Assembly (NCBI RefSeq): GCF_029227915.1
Contig: NC_079878.1
Span: 34,499,501 to 34,563,500 of the forward strand
Direction: 5' to 3'
Source: Hydractinia symbiolongicarpus
Taxonomy: Eukaryota > Cnidaria > Hydrozoa > Anthoathecata > Hydractiniidae
DNA length: 64,000 bases
The position numbers were made by a program, and so were the translations under genes. Positions 40,050-53,900 of the stretch are shown piece by piece. Each line of letters opens with the position of its first letter. The stretch's first letter is position 1. The notes below the pieces were generated by a model. That model was not told the DNA's origin. It ran no database searches and saw nothing but the letters and a program-made list of their open reading frames with translations.

Positions 40050-43000
40050 TGCAACCTAGTACTATCAGAAAAATATCGCTTAATACATGTTGGTACGAAT
40101 ATGTGACACAAATGTTGTAACTGAAACGGACTGACACCGTTAGAAAGTCAATGAAATGTAGTTTCTGAAACTGTCGCTATTTCCTTAGCGCCTGATAACG
40201 GATAGGATTGGTCCCACAGTAAAGAATGACTTATTGTCCTAAATTGTTAAATGAACCGCTACCACAGCGCCCAGTGTAATCGCCGAGTACCGGCAATCAC
40301 GTCAAAATAAGAAGAATGTTATTTCTTGGAGTCCAATTGTCTCATGTATCACATTTATCAGGTCACAGTCCAAAGTTTGTTCAATTAAGCCCCACAGTCA
40401 ATCGTTTCATAGTTAAAAGCGATGCAACCTAGTAATATCAGAAAAATATCGCTAAATACATGTTGGTACGAATATGTGACCCAACTGTTGTAACTGAAAT
40501 GGAGGGACACCGTTAGAAAGTCAATGAAATTTAGTTTTTAAAACTGTCGCTATTTCTTCAGCGCCCGATAACGGATAGGATTGGTCCCACAGTAAAGAAT
40601 GACTTATTTTCCTAAATTGTTAAATGTAGCGCTACCACAGCGCCCAGTGTGATCGCCGAGTTCCAGCAATTACGTCAAATTAAGAAGAATGTTATTTCTT
40701 GGAGTCCAATTGTCTCATTTATCACATTTATCAGGTCACAGTCCAAAGTTAGTGCAATTAAGTCCCACAGTCAATCGTTTCATTGTTAAAAGCGATGCAA
40801 CCTAGTACTATAAAAAATATCGCTAAATACATGTTGGTACGAGTATGTGACCCAACCGTTGTAACTCAAACGGACTGACACCGTTAGAAAGTCAATGAAA
40901 TGCAGTTTTTGAAACTGTCGCCATTTCTTCAGCGCGCGATGAGGGCTAGGATTGGTCCCACAGTAAAAAATGAATTATTAATCTAAGTTTTTAAATGAAG
41001 CACTACCACAGCGCCCAGTGTAATCGCTGAGTTCCGGCAATCATGTCAAATTAAGAAGAATGTTATTTCTTGGAGTCCAATTGTCTCCTTTATCACATTT
41101 ATCAGGTCACAGTCCAAAGTTTGTTCAATTAAGTCCCACAGTCAATCGTTTCATAGGTAAAAGCGATGCAACCTAGTAATATGAGAAAATTATCGCTTAA
41201 TACATGTTGGTACGAATATGTGACACAAATGTTGTAACTCAAACGGACTGACACCGTTAGAAAGTCAATGAAATGCAGTTTTTGAAACTGTCGCCATTTC
41301 TTCAGTGCGCGATGAGGGCTAGGATTGGTCCCACAGTAAAAAATGAATTATTAATCTAAGTTTTTAAATAAAGCGCTACCACAGCGCCCAGTGTAATCGC
41401 TGAGTTCCGGCAATCATGTCAAAGTAAGAAGAATGTTATTTCTTGGAGTCCAATTGTCTCATGTATCACATTTATCAGGTCACAGTCCAAAGTTTGTTCA
41501 ATTAAGTCCCACAGTCAATCGTTTCATAGTTAAAAGCGATGCAACCTAGTAATATCAGAAAAATATCGCTAAATACATGTTGGTACGAATATGTGACACA
41601 AATGTTGTAACTGAAATGGAGGGACACCGTTAGAAAGTCAATGAAATTTAGTTTTTAAAACTGTCGCTATTTCTTCAGCGCCCGATAACGGATAGGATTG
41701 GTCCCACAGTAAAGAATGACTTATTTTCCTAAATTGTTAAATGAAACGCTACCACAGCGCCCAGTGTAATCGCCGAGTTCCAGCAATCACGTCAAATTAA
41801 GAAGAATGTTATTTCTTGGAGTCCAATTGTCTCATTTATCACATTTATCAGGTCACAGTCCAAAGTTAGTGCAATTAAGTCCCACAGTCAATCGTTTTAT
41901 TGTTAAAAGCGATGCAACCTAGTACTATAAAAAATAACGCTAAATACATGTTGGTACGAGTATGTGACCCAACCGTTGTAACTCAAACGGACTGACACCG
42001 TTAGAAAGTCAATGAAATGCAGTTTTTGAAACTGTCGCCATTTCTTCAGCGCGCGATGAGGGCTAGGATTGGTCCCACAGTAAAAATGAATTATTAATCT
42101 AAGTTTTTAAATGAAGCGCTACCACAGCGCCCAGTGTAATCGCTGAGTTCCGGCAATCATGTCAAATTAAGAAGAATGTTATTTCTTGGAGTCCAATTGT
42201 CTCCTTTATCACATTTATCAGGTCACAGTCCAAAGTTTGTTCAATTAAGTCCCACAGTCAATCGTTTCATAGGTAAAAGCGATGCAACCTAGTAATATGA
42301 GAAAATTATCGCTTAATACATGTTGGTACGAATATGTGACACAAATGTTGTAACTGAAACGGACTGACACCGTTAGAAAGTCAATGAAATGTAGTTACTG
42401 AAACTGTCGCTATTTCTTTAGCGCCCGATAACGGATAGGATTGGTCCCACAGTAAAGAATGACTTATTGTCCTAAATTGTTAAATGAAGCGCTACCACAG
42501 CGCCCAGTGTAATCGCCGAGTACCGGCAATCACGTCAAATTAAGAAGAATGTTATTTCTTGGAGTCCAATTGTCTCATGTATCACATTTATCAGGTCACA
42601 GTCCAAAGTTTGTTCAATTAAGTCCCACAGTCAATCGTTTCATAGTTAAAAGCGATGCAACCTAGTAATATCAGAAAAATATCGCTAAATACATGTTGGT
42701 ACGAATATGTGACCCAACTGTTGTAACTGAAATGGAGGGACACCGTTAGAAAGTCAATGAGATTTAGTTTTTAAAACTGTCGCTATTTCTTCAGCGCCCG
42801 ATAACGGATAGGATTGGTCCCACAGTAAAGAATGACTTATTTTCCTAAATTGTTAAATGAAGCGCTACCACAGCGCCCAGTGTAATCGCCGAGTTCAAGC
42901 AATCACGTCAAATTAAGAAGAATGTTATTTCTTGGAGTCCAATTGTCTCATTTATCACATTTATCAGGTCACAGTCCAAAGTTAGTTCAATTAAGTTCCA

Positions 43001-43400
43001 CAGTCAATCGTTTCATTGTTAAAAGCGATGCAACCTAGTACTATAAAAAATATCGCTAAATACATGTTGGTACGAGTATGTGACCCAACCGTTGTAACTC
43101 AAACGGACTGACACCGTTAGAAAGTCAATGAAATGCAGTTTTTGAAACTGTCGCCATTTCTTCAGCGCGCGATGAGGGCTAGGTTTGGTCCTACAGTAAA
43201 AAATGAATTATTAATCTAAGTTTTTAAATGAAGCGCTACCACAGCGCCCAGTGTAATCGCTGAGTTCCGGCAATCATGTCAAATTAAGAAGAATGTTATT
43301 TCTTGGAGTCCAATTGTCTCCTTTATCACATTTATCAGGTCACAGTCCAAAGTTTGTTCAATTAAGTCCCACAGTCAATCGTTTCATAGGTAAAAGCGAT
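40050..43400. repeat. 3-mer higher-order repeat, about 1,117 bp, three copies
   Basis: The rare CTCATGTATCAC occurs at 40,341, 41,458 and 42,574. GAAATGGAGGGACACC, AGTGCAATTAAGTCC and the CTATAAAAAATATCG unit with GATGAGGGC follow at matching spacing. The middle copy contains hybrid units: near 41,240 and near 41,600 the first half follows one family (CACAAATGTTGTAACT) and the second half another. A diverged relative of this block is found again at about 49.65-51.33 kb. Confidence 0.8.
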
Positions 43401-44979
43401 GCAACCTAGTAATATGAGAAAATTATCGCTAAATACATGTTGGTACGAATATGTGACCCAACTGTTGTAACTGAAATGGACTGACACCGTTAGAAAGTCA
43501 ATGAAATTTAGTTTTTGAAACTTTCGCTATTTCTTCAGCGCCCGATAACGGATAGTATTGTTCCCACAGTAAAGAATGACTTATTTTTCTAAATTGTTAA
43601 ATGAAGCGCTACCATAGCGCCCAGTGTAATCGCTGAGTTCCGGCAATCACGTCAAATTAAGACAATTGTTATTTCTTGGAATCCAATTGTCTCAATTATC
43701 CCATTTATCAGGTCACAGTCCAAAGTTAGTTCCATTAAGTCCCACAGTCAATCGTTTCATTGTTAAAACCGATGCAACCTACCAATATCAAAAAAATATC
43801 GCTAAATACATGTTGGTACGAATATGTGACCCAACTGTTGTAACTCAAATGGACTGACAACGTTAAAAAGTCAATGAAATGCAGGTTTTGAAACTGTCGC
43901 TTTTTTTTCAGCGCGCGATAACGGCTAGGATGGGTCCGACAGTAAAAAATGACTAATTAATCTAAATTTTTAAATGAAGTGCTACCACAGCGCCCAGTGT
44001 AATAACCGAGTTCCGGCAATCACGTCAAATTAAGAAGAATGTTATTTCTTGGAATGCAATTGTCTCATTTATCACATTTATCAGGTCACAGTCCAAAGTT
44101 AGTTCAATTAAGTCCCACAGTCAATCATTTCATAGTTAAAAGCGATGCAACCTAGTAATATCAGAAAAATATCGCTAAATACATGTTGGTACGAATATGT
44201 GACGCAACCGTTGTAACTGAAGCGGATTGATACCGTTAGAAAGTCAATGAAATGTAGATTTTGAAACTGTCGCTATTTCTTCAGCGCGCGATAACAGCAA
44301 GGATTGGTCCCACAGTAAAGAATGACTTATTTTTCTAAATTGTTAAATGAAGCGCTACCACAGCGCCCAGTGTAATCGCTGAGTTCCGGCAATCACGTCA
44401 ATTTAAGAAGAATGTTATTTCTTTGACTCCAATTGTCCCATTTATCACATTTATCAGGTCACAGTCCAAAGTTAGTTCAATTAAGCCCCACAGTCAATCG
44501 TTTCATTGTTAAAGGCGATGCAACCTAGTAATATCAGAAAAATATCGCTAAATACATGTTGGTACGAATATGTGACCCAACTATTGTAACTCAAATGGAC
44601 TGACAACGTTAAAAAGCCTATGAAATGCAGGTTTTGAAACTGTCGCTATTTCTTCAGCGCGCGATAACGGCTAGGATGGGTCCGACAGTAAAAAATGACT
44701 AATTAACCTAAATTTTTAAATGAAGTGCTACCACAGCGCCCAGTGTATTAACAGAGTTCCGGCAATCACGACAAATTAAGAAGAATGTTATTTCTTGGAA
44801 TCCAATTGTCTCATTTATCATATTTATCAGGTCACAGTCCAAAGTTAGTTCAATTAAGTCCCACAGTCAATCGTTTCATTGTTAAAACCGATGCAATCTA
44901 GTACTATCAAAAAATATCGATAAATACATGTTGGTACGAGTATGTGACCCAACCGTTGTAACTCAAACGGACTGACACC

Positions 44980-47900
44980 GTTAGAAAGTCAATGAAATGC
45001 AGTTTTTGAAACTGTTGCCATTTCTTCAGCGCGCGATAAGGGCTAGGATTGGTCCCACAGTAAAAAATGACTTATTAATCTAAGTTTTTAAATGAAGCGC
45101 TACCACAGCGCCCAGTGTAATTGCTGAGTTCCGGCAATCATGTCAAATTAAGAAGAATGTTATTTCTTCGAGTCCAATTGACTCCTTTATCACATTTATC
45201 AGGTCACAGTCCAAAGTTAGTTCAACTAAATCCCACAGTCAATCGTTTCATTGTTAAAAGCGATGCAACCTAGTACTATAAAAAATATCGCTAAATACAT
45301 GTTGGTATGAGTATGTGACCCAACCGTTGTAACTCAAACGGACTGACACCGTTAGAAAGTCAATGAAATGCAGTTTTTGAAACTGTCGCCATTTCTTCAG
45401 CGCGCGATTAGGGCTAGGATTGGTCCCACAGTAAAAAATGACTTATTAATCTAAGTTTTTAAACGAAGCGCTACCACAGCGCCCAGGGTAATTGCTGAGT
45501 TCCGGCAATCATGTCAAATTAAGAAGAATGTTATTTCTTGGAGTCCAATTGTCTCGTTTTTCACATTTATCAGGTCACAGTCCAAATTTTGTTCAATTAA
45601 GTCCCACAGTCAATCGTTACATAGTTAAAAGCGATGCAACCTAGTAATATCAGAAAAATATCGCTAAATACATGTTGGTACGAATATGTGACCCAACTGT
45701 TGTAACTGAAACTGACTGACACCGTTAGAAAGTCAATAAAAAATATAGTTTTTGAAACTGTCGCTACTTCTCCAGCGCCCGATAACGGATAGGATTGGTC
45801 CCACATTAAAAAATGAATTATTAATCTAAGTTTTTAAACGAAGCGCTACCACAGCGCCCAGTGTAATTGCTGAGTTCCGGCAATCTTGTCAAATTAAGAA
45901 TAATGTTATTTCTTGGAGTTCAATTGTCTCCTTTTTCACATTTATCAGGTCACAATCCAAAGTTTGTTCAATTAAGTCCCACAGTCAATCGTTTCACTGT
46001 TAAAAGCGATGCAATCTAGTAATATGATAAAAATATCGCTAAATACATGTTGGTACGAATACGTGACCCAACTGATGTAACTCAAACGGAATGAAACCGT
46101 AACAAAGTCAATGAAATGTAGTTTTTAAAACTATGGCTATTTGTTTAGCTCACGATAACGGAGAGGATTCGTCCCACATTAAAGAACGACTTATTTATCT
46201 AAATTTTTAGATGAAGCACTACCACAGCGCCCAGTGTAATCGCTGAGTTCCGGCATTCATGTCAAACTAAGAAGAATGTTAGTTCTTGGAGTCCAATTGC
46301 CTCCTTTACCACATTTATCAGGTCACAGTTCAAAGTTTGTTCAATTAAGTCCCACAGTCAATCGTTTCATAGTTAAAAGCGATGCAACCTAGTAATATCA
46401 GAAAAATATCGCTTAATACATGTTTGTACGAATATGTGACACAACTGTTGTAACTGAAACGGACTGACACCGTTAGAAAGTCAATGAAATGTAGTTTTTG
46501 AAACTGTCGCTATTTCTTCAGCGCCCGATAACGGATAGGATTGGTCCCACAGTAAAGAATGACTTATTTTTCTAAATTGTTAATTGAAGCGCTACCACAG
46601 CGCCCAGTGTAATCGCTGAGTTCCGGCAATCTCGTCAAATTAAGAAGAATGTTATTTCTTGGAGTCCTATTGTCTCATTTATCACATTTATCAGGTCACA
46701 GTCGAAAGTTAGTTTAGTTAAGTCCCGCAGTCAATCGCTTCAATGTCAAAAGCGATGCAACCTAGTAATATCAAAAAATATCGCTAAATACATGTTGGTA
46801 CGAATATGTGACCCAACCGTTGTAACTCAAACGGACTGACACCGTTAGAAAGTCAATGAAATGCAGTTCTTGAGACTGTCTCTATTTTTTCAGCACACGA
46901 TAACGGCTAGGATTGGTCCCACAGTAAAAAATGACTTATTAATCTAAATTTTTAAATGAAGCGCTACCACAGCGCCCAGTGTAATCGCTGAGTTTCGGCA
47001 ATCATGTCAAATTAAGAAGAATGTTATTTCTTGGAGTCCAATTGTCTCCTTTACCACAAATATCAAGTCACAGTCCAAAGTTTGTTCAATTAAGTCGCAC
47101 AGTCAATCGTTTCATAGTTAAAAGAGATGCAACCTAGTACTATCAGAAAAATATCACTTAATACATGTTGGTACGAATATGTGACACAAATGTTGTAACT
47201 GAAGCGGACTGACACCGTTAGAAAGTCAATGAAATGTAGTTTCTGAAACTGTCGCTATTTCTTTAGCGCCCCATAACGGATAGGATTGGTCCCACAGTAA
47301 AGAATGACTTATTTTCCTAAATTGTTAAATGAAGCGCTACCACAGCGCCCAGTGTAATCGCCAAGTACCGGCAATCACGTCAAATTAAGAAGAATGTTAT
47401 TTCTTGGAGGCCAATTGTCTCATTTATCACATTTATCAGGTCACAGTCCAAAGTTTGTTCAATTAAGTCCCACAGTCAATCGTTTCATAGTTAAAAGCGA
47501 TGCAACCTAGTAATATCAGAAAAATATCGCTAAATACATGTTGGTACGAATATGTGACCCAACTGTTGTAACTGAAATGGACGGACACCGTTAGAAAGTC
47601 AATGAAATTTAGTTTTTAAAACTGTCGCTATTTCTTCAGCGCCCGATAACGGATAGGATTGGTCCCACAGTAAAGAATGACTTATTTTCCTAAATTGTTA
47701 AATGAAGCGCTACCACAGCGCCCAGTGTAATCGCCGAGTTCCAGCAATCACGTCAAATTAAGAAGAATGTTATTTCTTGGAGTCCAATTGTCTCATTTAT
47801 CACATTTATCAGGTCACAGTCCAAAGTTTGTTCAATTAAGTCCCACAGTCAATCGTTTCATTGTTTAAAGCGATGCAACCTAGTACTATAAAAAATATCG

Positions 47901-50900
47901 CTAAATACATGTTGGTACGAGTATGTGACCCAACCGCTGTAACTCAAACGGACTGACACCGTTAGAAAGTCAATGAAATGCAGTTTTTGAAACTGTCGCC
48001 ATTTCTTCAGCGCGCGTTGAGGGCTATGATTGGTCCCACAGTAAAAAATGAATTGTTAATCTAAGTTTTTAAATGAAGCGCTACCACAGCGCCCAGCGTA
48101 ATCGCTGAGTTCCTGCAATCATGTCAAATTAAGAAGAATGTTATTTCTTGAAGTCCAATTGTCTCCTTTATCACATTTATCAGGTCACAGTCCAAAGTTA
48201 GTTCAATTAAGTCCCACAGTCAATCGTTTCATAGGTAAAAGCGATGCAACCTAGTAATATGAGAAAATTATCGCTAAATACATGTTGGTACGAATATGTG
48301 ACCCAACCGTTGTAACTCAAACGGACTGACACCGTTACAAAGTCAATGAAATGCAGTTTTTGAAACTGCCGCCATTTCTTCAGCGCGCGATGAGGGCTAG
48401 GATTGGTCCCACAGTAAAAAATGAATTGTTAATCTAAGTTTTTAAATGAAGCGCTACCACAGCGCCCAGTGTAATCGCTGAGTTCCGGCAATCACGTCAA
48501 ATTAAGAAGAATGTTATTTCTTGGAATCCAATTGTCTCATTTATCACATTTATCAGGTCACAGTCCAAAGTTAGTTCAATTAACTCCCACAGTCAATCGT
48601 TTCATAGTTAAAAGCGATGCAACCTAGTAATATCAGAAAAATATCGCTAAATACATGTTGGTACGAATATGTGACGCAACCGTTGTAACTGAAGCGGATT
48701 GATACCGTTAGAAAGTCAATGAAATGTAGATTTTGAAACTGTCGCTATTTCTTCCGCGCGCGATGACGGCGAGGATTGGTCCCACAGTAAAGAATGACTT
48801 ATTTTTCTAAATTGTTAAATGAAGCGCTACCACAGCGCCCAGTGTAATCGCTGAGTTCCGGCAATCACGTCAATTTAAGAAGAATGTTATTTCTTTGACT
48901 CCAATTGTCCCATTTATCACATTTATCAGGTCACAGTCCAAAGTTAGTTCAATTAAGTCCCACAGTCAATCGTTTCATTGTTAAAGGCGATGCAACCTAG
49001 TAGTACCAGAAAAATATCGCTAAATACATGTTGGTACGACTATGTGACCCAACTGTTGTAACTCAAATGGACTGACAACGTTAAAAAGTCTATGAAATGC
49101 AGGTTTTGAAACTGTCGCTATTTCTTCAGCGCGCGATAACGGCTAGGATGGGTCCGACAGTAAAAAATGACTAATTAATCTAAATTTTTAAATAAAGTGC
49201 TACCACAGCGCCCAGTGTAATAACCGAGTTCCGGCAATCACGACAAATTAAGAAGAATGTTATTTCTTGGAATCCAATTGTCTCATTTATCACATTTATC
49301 AGGTCAAAGTCCAAAGTTGGTTCAATTAAGTCCCACAGTCAATCGTTTCATTGTTAAAACCGATGCAATCTAGTACTATCAAAAAATATCGCTAAATACA
49401 TGTTGGTACGTGTATGTGACCCAACCGTTGTAACTCAAACGGACTGACACCGTGAGAAAGTCAATGAAATGCAGTTTTTGAAACTGTCGCCATTTCTTCA
49501 GCGCGCGATAAGGGCTAGGATTGGTCCCACAGTAAAAAATGACTTATTAATCTAAGTTTTTAAATGAAGCGCTACCACAGCGCCCAGTGTAATTGCTGAG
49601 TTCCGGCAATCATGTCAAATTAAGAAGAATGTTATTTCTTCGAGTCCAATTGTCTGCTTTACCACAAATATCAGGTCACAGTCCAAAGTTTGTTCAATTA
49701 AGTCCCACAGTCAATCGTTTCATAGTTAAAAGAGATGCAACCTAGTACTATCAGAAAAATATCGCTTAATACATGTTGGTACGAATATGTGACACAAATG
49801 TTGTAACTGAAACGGACTGACACCGTTAGAAAGTCAATGAAATGTAGTTTCTGAAACTGTCGCTGTTTCTTTAGCGCCTGATAACGGATAGGATTGGTCC
49901 CACAGTAAAGAATGACTTATTGTCCTAAATTGTTAAATGAAGCGCTACCACAGCGCCCAGTGTAATCGCCGAGTACCGGCAATCACGTCAAATTAAGAAG
50001 AATGTTATTTCTTGGAGTCCAATTGTCTCATGTATCACATTTATCAGGTCACAGTCCAAAGTTTGTTCAATTAAGTCCCACAGTCAATCGTTTCATAGTT
50101 AAAAGCGATGCAACCTAGTAATATCAGAAAAATATGGCTAAATACATGTTGGTACGAATATGTGACCCAACTGTTGTAACTGAAATGGAGGGACACCGTT
50201 AGAAAGTCAATGAAATTTAGTTTTTAAAACTTTCGCTATTTCTTCAGCGCCCGATAACGGATAGGATTGGTCCCACAGTAAAGAATGACTTATTTTCCTA
50301 AATTGTTAAATGAAGCGCTACCACAGCGCCCAGTGTAATCGCCGAGTTCCAGCAATTACGTCAAATTAAGAAGAATGTTATTTCTTGGAGTCCAATTGTC
50401 TCATTTATCACATTTATCAGGTCACAGTCCAAAGTTAGTGCAATTATGTCCCACAGTCAATCGTTTCATTGTTAAAAGCGATGCAACCTAGTACTATAAA
50501 AAATATCGCTAAATACATGTTGGTACGAGTATGTGACCCAACCGTTGTAACTCAAACGGACTGACACCGTTAGAAAGTCAATGAAATGCAGTTTTTGAAA
50601 CTGTCGCCATTTCTTCAGCGCGCGATGAGGGCTAGGATTGGTCCCACAGTAAAAAATGAATTATTAATCTAAGTTTTTAAATGAAGCGCTACCACAGCGC
50701 CCAGTGTAATCGCTGAGTTCCGGCAATCATGTCAAATTAAGAAGAATGTTATTTCTTGGAGTCCAATTGTCTCCTTTATCACATTTATCAGGTCACAGTC
50801 CAAAGTTTGTTCAATTAAGTCCCAAAGTCAATCGTTTCATAGGTAAAAGCGATGCAACCTAGTAATATGAGAAAATTATCGCTTAATACATGTTGGTACG

Positions 50901-53900
50901 AATATGTGACACAAATGTTGTAACTGAAACGGACTGACACCGTTAGAAAGTCAATGAAATGTAGTTTCTGAAACTGTCGCTATTTCTTTAGCGCCCGATA
51001 ACGGATACGATTGGTCCCACAGTAAAGAATGACTTATTGTCCTAAATTGTTAAATGAAGCGCTACCACAGCGCCCAGTGTAATCGCCGAGTACCGGCAAT
51101 CACGTCAAATTAAGAAGAATGTTATTTCTTGGAGTCCAATTGTCTCATGTATCACATTTATCAGGTCACAGTCCAAAGTTTGTTCAATTAAGTCCCACAG
51201 TCAATCGTTTCATAGTTAAAAGCGATGCAACCTAGTAATATCAGAAAAATATCGCTAAATACATGTTGGTACGAATATGTGACCCAACTGTTGTAACTGA
51301 AATGGAGGGACACCGTTAGAAAGTCAATGAAATGCAGTTTTTGAAACTGTTGCCATTTCTTCAGCGCGCGATAAGGGCTAGGATTGGTCCCACAGTAAAA
51401 AATGACTTATTAATCTAAGTTTTTAAATGAAGCGCTACCACAGCGCCCAGTGTAATTGCTGAGTTCCGGCAATCATGTCAAATTAAGAAGAATGTTATTT
51501 CTTCGAGTCCAATTGACTCCTTTATCACATTTATCAGGTCACAGTCCAAAGTTAGTTCAACTAAATCCCACAGTCAATCGTTTCATTGTTAAAAGCGATG
51601 CAACCTAGTACTATAAAAAATATCGCTAAATACATGTTGGTATGAGTATGTGACCCAACCGTTGTAACTCAAACGGACTGACACCGTTAGAAAGTCAATG
51701 AAATGCAGTTTTTGAAACTGTCGCCATTTCTTCAGCGCGCGATTAGGGCTAGGATTGGTCCCACAGTAAAAAATGACTTATTAATCTAAGTTTTTAAACG
51801 AAGCGCTACCACAGCGCCCAGTGTAATTGCTGAGTTCCGGCAATCATGTCAAATTAAGAAGAATGTTATTTCTTGGAGTCCAATTGTCTCGTTTTTCACA
51901 TTTATCAGGTCACAGTCCAAATTTTGTTCAATTAAGTCCCACAGTCAATCGTTACATAGTTAAAAGCGATGCAACCTAGTAATATCAGAAAAATATCGCT
52001 AAATACATGTTGGTACGAATATGTGACCCAACTGTTGTAACTGAAACTGACTGACACCGTTAGAAAGTCAATAAAAAATATAGTTTTTGAAACTGTCGCT
52101 ACTTCTCCAGCGCCCGATAACGGATAGGATTGGTCCCACATTAAAAAATGAATTATTAATCTAAGTTTTTAAACGAAGCGCTACCACAGCGCCCAGTGTA
52201 ATTGCTGAGTTCCGGCAATCTTGTCAAATTAAGAATAATGTTATTTCTTGGAGTTCAATTGTCTCCTTTTTCACATTTATCAGGTCACAGTCCAAAGTTT
52301 GTTCAATTAAGTCCCACAGTCAATCGTTTCACTGTTAAAAGCGATGCAATCTAGTAATATGATAAAAATATCGCTAAATACATGTTGGTACGAATACGTG
52401 ACCCAACTGATGTAACTCAAACGGAATGAAACCGTAACAAAGTCAATGAAATGTAGTTTTTAAAACTATGGCTATTTGTTTAGCTCACGATAACGGAGAG
52501 GATTCGTCCCACATTAAAGAACGACTTATTTATCTAAATTTTTAGATGAAGCACTACCACAGCGCCCAGTGTAATCGCTGAGTTCCGGCATTCATGTCAA
52601 ACTAAGAAGAATGTTAGTTCTTGGAGTCCAATTGCCTCCTTTACCACATTTATCAGGTCACAGTTCAAAGTTTGTTCAATTAAGTCCCACAGTCAATCGT
52701 TTCATAGTTAAAAGCGATGCAACCTAGTAATATCAGAAAAATATCGCTTAATACATGTTTGTACGAATATGTGACACAACTGTTGTAACTGAAACGGACT
52801 GACACCGTTAGAAAGTCAATGAAATGTAGTTTTTGAAACTGTCGCTATTTCTTCAGCGCCCGATAACGGATAGGATTGGTCCCACAGTAAAGAATGACTT
52901 ATTTTTCTAAATTGTTAATTGAAGCGCTACCACAGCGCCCAGTGTAATCGCTGAGTTCCGGCAATCTCGTCAAATTAAGAAGAATGTTATTTCTTGGAGT
53001 CCTATTGTCTCATTTATCACATTTATCAGGTCACAGTCGAAAGTTAGTTTAGTTAAGTCCCGCAGTCAATCGCTTCAATGTCAAAAGCGATGCAACCTAG
53101 TAATATCAAAAAATATCGCTAAATACATGTTGGTACGAATATGTGACCCAACCGTTGTAACTCAAACGGACTGACACCGTTAGAAAGTCAATGAAATGCA
53201 GTTCTTGAGACTGTCTCTATTTTTTCAGCACACGATAACGGCTAGGATTGGTCCCACAGTAAAAAATGACTTATTAATCTAAATTTTTAAATGAAGCGCT
53301 ACCACAGCGCCCAGTGTAATCGCTGAGTTTCGGCAATCATGTCAAATTAAGAAGAATGTTATTTCTTGGAGTCCAATTGTCTCCTTTACCACAAATATCA
53401 AGTCACAGTCCAAAGTTTGTTCAATTAAGTCGCACAGTCAATCGTTTCATAGTTAAAAGAGATGCAACCTAGTACTATCAGAAAAATATCACTTAATACA
53501 TGTTGGTACGAATATGTGACACAAATGTTGTAACTGAAGCGGACTGACACCGTTAGAAAGTCAATGAAATGTAGTTTCTGAAACTGTCGCTATTTCTTTA
53601 GCGCCCCATAACGGATAGGATTGGTCCCACAGTAAAGAATGACTTATTTTCCTAAATTGTTAAATGAAGCGCTACCACAGCGCCCAGTGTAATCGCCAAG
53701 TACCGGCAATCACGTCAAATTAAGAAGAATGTTATTTCTTGGAGGCCAATTGTCTCATTTATCACATTTATCAGGTCACAGTCCAAAGTTTGTTCAATTA
53801 AGTCCCACAGTCAATCGTTTCATAGTTAAAAGCGATGCAACCTAGTAATATCAGAAAAATATCGCTAAATACATGTTGGTACGAATATGTGACCCAACTG

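Noticed and set aside
43666-43857. 63-codon open frame repeated at 58,199-58,390
   Set aside because: Both lie in the long-range duplicated satellite segment; no ATG context or family resemblance supports a gene.
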